From assembly GCA_030146445.1 (NCBI GenBank), contig JASLBT010000098.1, forward strand, positions 1 through 7,922: a stretch of DNA of 7,922 nt, given 5' to 3'. Positions 6,551 to 7,922 of the stretch are shown in pieces. Below the pieces are notes generated by a model. It worked only from the letters and a program-made list of their open reading frames with translations, did no database searches and was not told the DNA's origin. Both the position numbers and the translations under genes were made by a program. This DNA comes from Segetibacter sp. GTDB lineage: Bacteria > Bacteroidota > Bacteroidia > Chitinophagales > Chitinophagaceae. Position 1 is the first letter of the stretch. Every line of letters starts with the position of its first letter.

Positions 6551-6582
6551 AAATGCATTCACGGCAACGTAAATGCATTTTT
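6549..6582. terminator. Bidirectional terminator between dnaG and the convergent gene
   Basis: Perfect 11-base arms, AAAAATGCATT (6549-6559) and AATGCATTTTT (6572-6582), enclose a second short stem ACG/CGT with the GNRA-type loop GCAA, separated by one C-A mismatch. The A-tract on one side and T-tract on the other allow it to terminate dnaG transcription (+) and that of the gene ending at 6608 (-). It overlaps the last bases of the dnaG stop codon. Confidence 0.8.
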
Positions 6583-6607
6583 ATGAATTCGATGGTTAGC
6601 GGAACAT

Positions 6608-7273
6608 CTACTTCTCAGATGGATTCTTTTTTCCTGCAAGTAACTTCTCAACAGTCGCTTCAAGTCTCCGGGCTTTTGTTTCTTCGCGTTTTGCGCCTTC
6701 AATCCAGGTTACATACTCTTTCTGATTGCTGATTGATAGTGCCTGGAACACTTCACGCGCATTTTTGTGCCTGCTAAAAATCTTTTCAAGATCAGTCGAT
6801 GGAACGATGAGGTTCTTGTCGAAGTCGACACCTTTAATTCCAACTGATTTCACTTCTTCGCAATCGCTGATACGTGCTGTGAACTCCGCCGACTTTTTAA
6901 ACCGGAATGCACTCCATACATGATCTAAAGGAACCTGTACTACGCCCTCAAAGCCATTAGCAGTAAGTACTTCCCAACTGCAGTCCCTGTTCAGGTCGCT
7001 GGAAATTTTACTGGTAGATTTTGGATAGGCGATCCAAAGCTTGGCTTCGGGTTGCAATGCGGGTAAAACTTCGGAGAGAATACCATTAAGCTGGTTAACA
7101 TTAATGGCGAAGACGAGAGCAAAATCAATCCGTCTTGTGCGAAGCAGCGGTGTTACGTTTTTAGAATAAGACAGCTTCACAAACTGTTTTTCAATGGAAG
7201 ATGGCAACCCTTGAATTAACAGATTTTTTTCATCTTTAAGTAGCAACTTGTCAAACAAACTTTCGTGCGACAT
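6608..7273 (-). CDS. DUF3052-like and YdeI/OmpD-associated (OmdA) two-domain protein
   Basis: The 221-residue protein has no signal peptide or membrane segment and is probably cytoplasmic. Residues about 11-127 resemble the DUF3052 family: a glycine-containing strand LLIQGLP (18-24), then LWIAYPK (79-85), DLNRD (93-97) and DHVWSAFRF (117-125). The C-terminal part (about 153-216) has the pattern of the YdeI/OmdA family: a region before NAREVFQALS (171-180), then KEYVTWIEGAK (185-195) and a basic helix KARRLEATVEKLLAGKK (200-216). Neither family has a firmly established biochemical function. YdeI was named from an association with OmpD expression in Salmonella, so I infer no function here. The ATG at 7273 has no clear Shine-Dalgarno sequence. 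It has its own promoter-like box upstream, and the bidirectional terminator at 6549-6582 lies behind it. Confidence 0.78.
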   Translation of the reverse strand: MSHESLFDKLLLKDEKNLLIQGLPSSIEKQFVKLSYSKNVTPLLRTRRIDFALVFAINVNQLNGILSEVLPALQPEAKLWIAYPKSTSKISSDLNRDCSWEVLTANGFEGVVQVPLDHVWSAFRFKKSAEFTARISDCEEVKSVGIKGVDFDKNLIVPSTDLEKIFSRHKNAREVFQALSISNQKEYVTWIEGAKREETKARRLEATVEKLLAGKKNPSEK

Positions 7274-7312
7274 ACCTCAAACTTGTTTTAAGGGTTATCG
7301 AAAATAGGAATG

Positions 7313-7320
7313 CAAAAGTA
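7313..7320 (-). promoter_or_regulatory. -7 box TACTTTTG upstream of the DUF3052/OmdA gene
   Basis: Reading on the - strand, TACTTTTG is an exact match to the Bacteroidota -7 consensus TAnnTTTG. It lies 39 bases before the ATG at 7273 and just after the upstream terminator, a sensible place for an independent promoter. No proper TTG is found 17-23 bases further up, only T-rich sequence, so the -33 element is weak or absent. Confidence 0.5.
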
Positions 7321-7338
7321 AAAAAATTAAGTCGCACT

Positions 7339-7369
7339 AAAAAATAAGTCTCCCTTTATCGGGAGACTT
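7339..7369 (-). terminator. Intrinsic terminator of the M48 protease gene
   Basis: On the - strand a perfect nine-pair stem, AAGTCTCCC (7369-7361) with GGGAGACTT (7354-7346), closes a six-base loop and is followed by A and six T (7345-7339). It lies 25 bases past the stop codon of the M48 protease gene and separates it from the next - strand gene. Confidence 0.88.
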
Positions 7370-7394
7370 TATCATATAACTCTTTAAAGCAATA

Positions 7395-7922
7395 TTACTT
7401 ACCCATCGGCCGGTAGTACTTCAATGCTTCGGGCATCTGCTGCTGTAGCTTTGCGATACGGTTTTGTTCACTTGGGTGCGTGCTCAAAAATTCCGGCGGC
7501 TTCGACCCGTTAGACATTGCTTCCATTCTCTGCCATAAAGGGATTGCCTCACGTGGATTGTACCCTGCAAGGGCAGCGTAGATGAGACCAAGCTTATCCG
7601 CTTCAAGCTCCTGGCTTCTGCTGTGTGGCAGCATCACGCCTACCTGGCTTCCTATACCATAAGCCTGCATAAAAAGATTTTGTGTTTCGGCCGGTTTGCT
7701 TGACAATGCGACTGTTAGCGCGGCGCCGCCCAGTTGCTGTAGCAAGCCCTGGCTCATGCGTTCACTACCATGTTTTGCAATGGCGTGCGCAACCTCGTGA
7801 CCAACCACGACAGCAAGCGCAGCTTCGTTTTGTGTTACCGGTAGTAAACCCGTGTACACCACAATTTTCCCGCCCGGCATACACCATGCATTCACATCTT
7901 TACTATCTACAAGGTTGTATTC
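7395..7922 (-). CDS. M48 family zinc metalloprotease, C-terminal part (LoiP/YcaL-like)
   Basis: The frame is open to the right edge, so the N-terminus (where a signal peptide or lipoprotein signal would be) is not visible; 175 codons are seen. The first ATG is not the start: reading continues upstream through EYNLVDSKDVNAW. The M48 core is complete: VNAWCMPGGKIVVYTGLL (10-27), the zinc motif HEVAH (42-46, with Glu43 catalytic), and the third zinc ligand Glu105 in SQELEADKLG, followed by the family's STHPS-N-R pattern (near 147-154). Secreted or membrane-bound members such as E. coli LoiP, YcaL and BepA degrade damaged or misassembled envelope proteins, and a similar role in the periplasm is likely. 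The order of motifs fits peptidase subfamily M48C rather than HtpX, since no transmembrane pair is seen around the active site. An intrinsic terminator follows the stop. Confidence 0.92.
   Translation of the reverse strand, partial: EYNLVDSKDVNAWCMPGGKIVVYTGLLPVTQNEAALAVVVGHEVAHAIAKHGSERMSQGLLQQLGGAALTVALSSKPAETQNLFMQAYGIGSQVGVMLPHSRSQELEADKLGLIYAALAGYNPREAIPLWQRMEAMSNGSKPPEFLSTHPSEQNRIAKLQQQMPEALKYYRPMGK

Overview
This window looks like ordinary chromosome from a member of the Bacteroidota, most likely the Chitinophagaceae or a close relative. Several things point there. DnaG has an N-terminus of the Bacteroidota type, judged from memory of the family. None of the gene starts has a convincing Shine-Dalgarno sequence. 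Several candidate promoters fit the Bacteroidota pattern TTG-N17-TAnnTTTG. No plasmid, phage, CRISPR or intact insertion-sequence gene is visible.

Layout from left to right. Positions 1-360 hold an unidentified reading-frame tail on the + strand. It may be split by a frameshift at a T5-A6-G4 run. After it comes a branched hairpin structure ending in six T (about 471-530), probably its terminator. A tRNA-Cys(GCA) lies on the - strand at 671-741, with its own candidate promoter (755-782) and a clear intrinsic terminator (631-661). From 842 to 3289 three + strand genes follow: a uridine-phosphorylase-family nucleoside phosphorylase, diaminopimelate epimerase (dapF, overlapping the first gene by ATGA), and an aspartate/glutamate racemase of the YgeA type. 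A single-domain CheY-like response regulator (3301-3765, - strand) converges on the racemase with only 11 bp between them.

Positions 3766-4624 are about 860 bp with no gene I can support. This is the least explained part of the window. It has short GC-rich repeats and inverted repeats and could be a decayed mobile repeat or an unrecognised RNA. DNA primase (dnaG, 4625-6550, +) follows and ends in a symmetric hairpin that can terminate transcription from both sides. On the - strand there is then a two-part DUF3052-like/YdeI-OmdA protein (6608-7273) with a good -7 promoter box. After another intrinsic terminator comes the C-terminal part of an M48 family zinc metalloprotease, which runs off the right edge.

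Functionally these are housekeeping genes: nucleoside salvage, meso-diaminopimelate supply for cell wall and lysine, amino-acid racemisation, replication priming and membrane-protein quality control. I found no convincing new multi-gene system. The best leads are the unexplained 3766-4624 gap, the branched structure at 446-530, the broken or frameshifted left-edge reading frame, and the domain fusion at 6608-7273.
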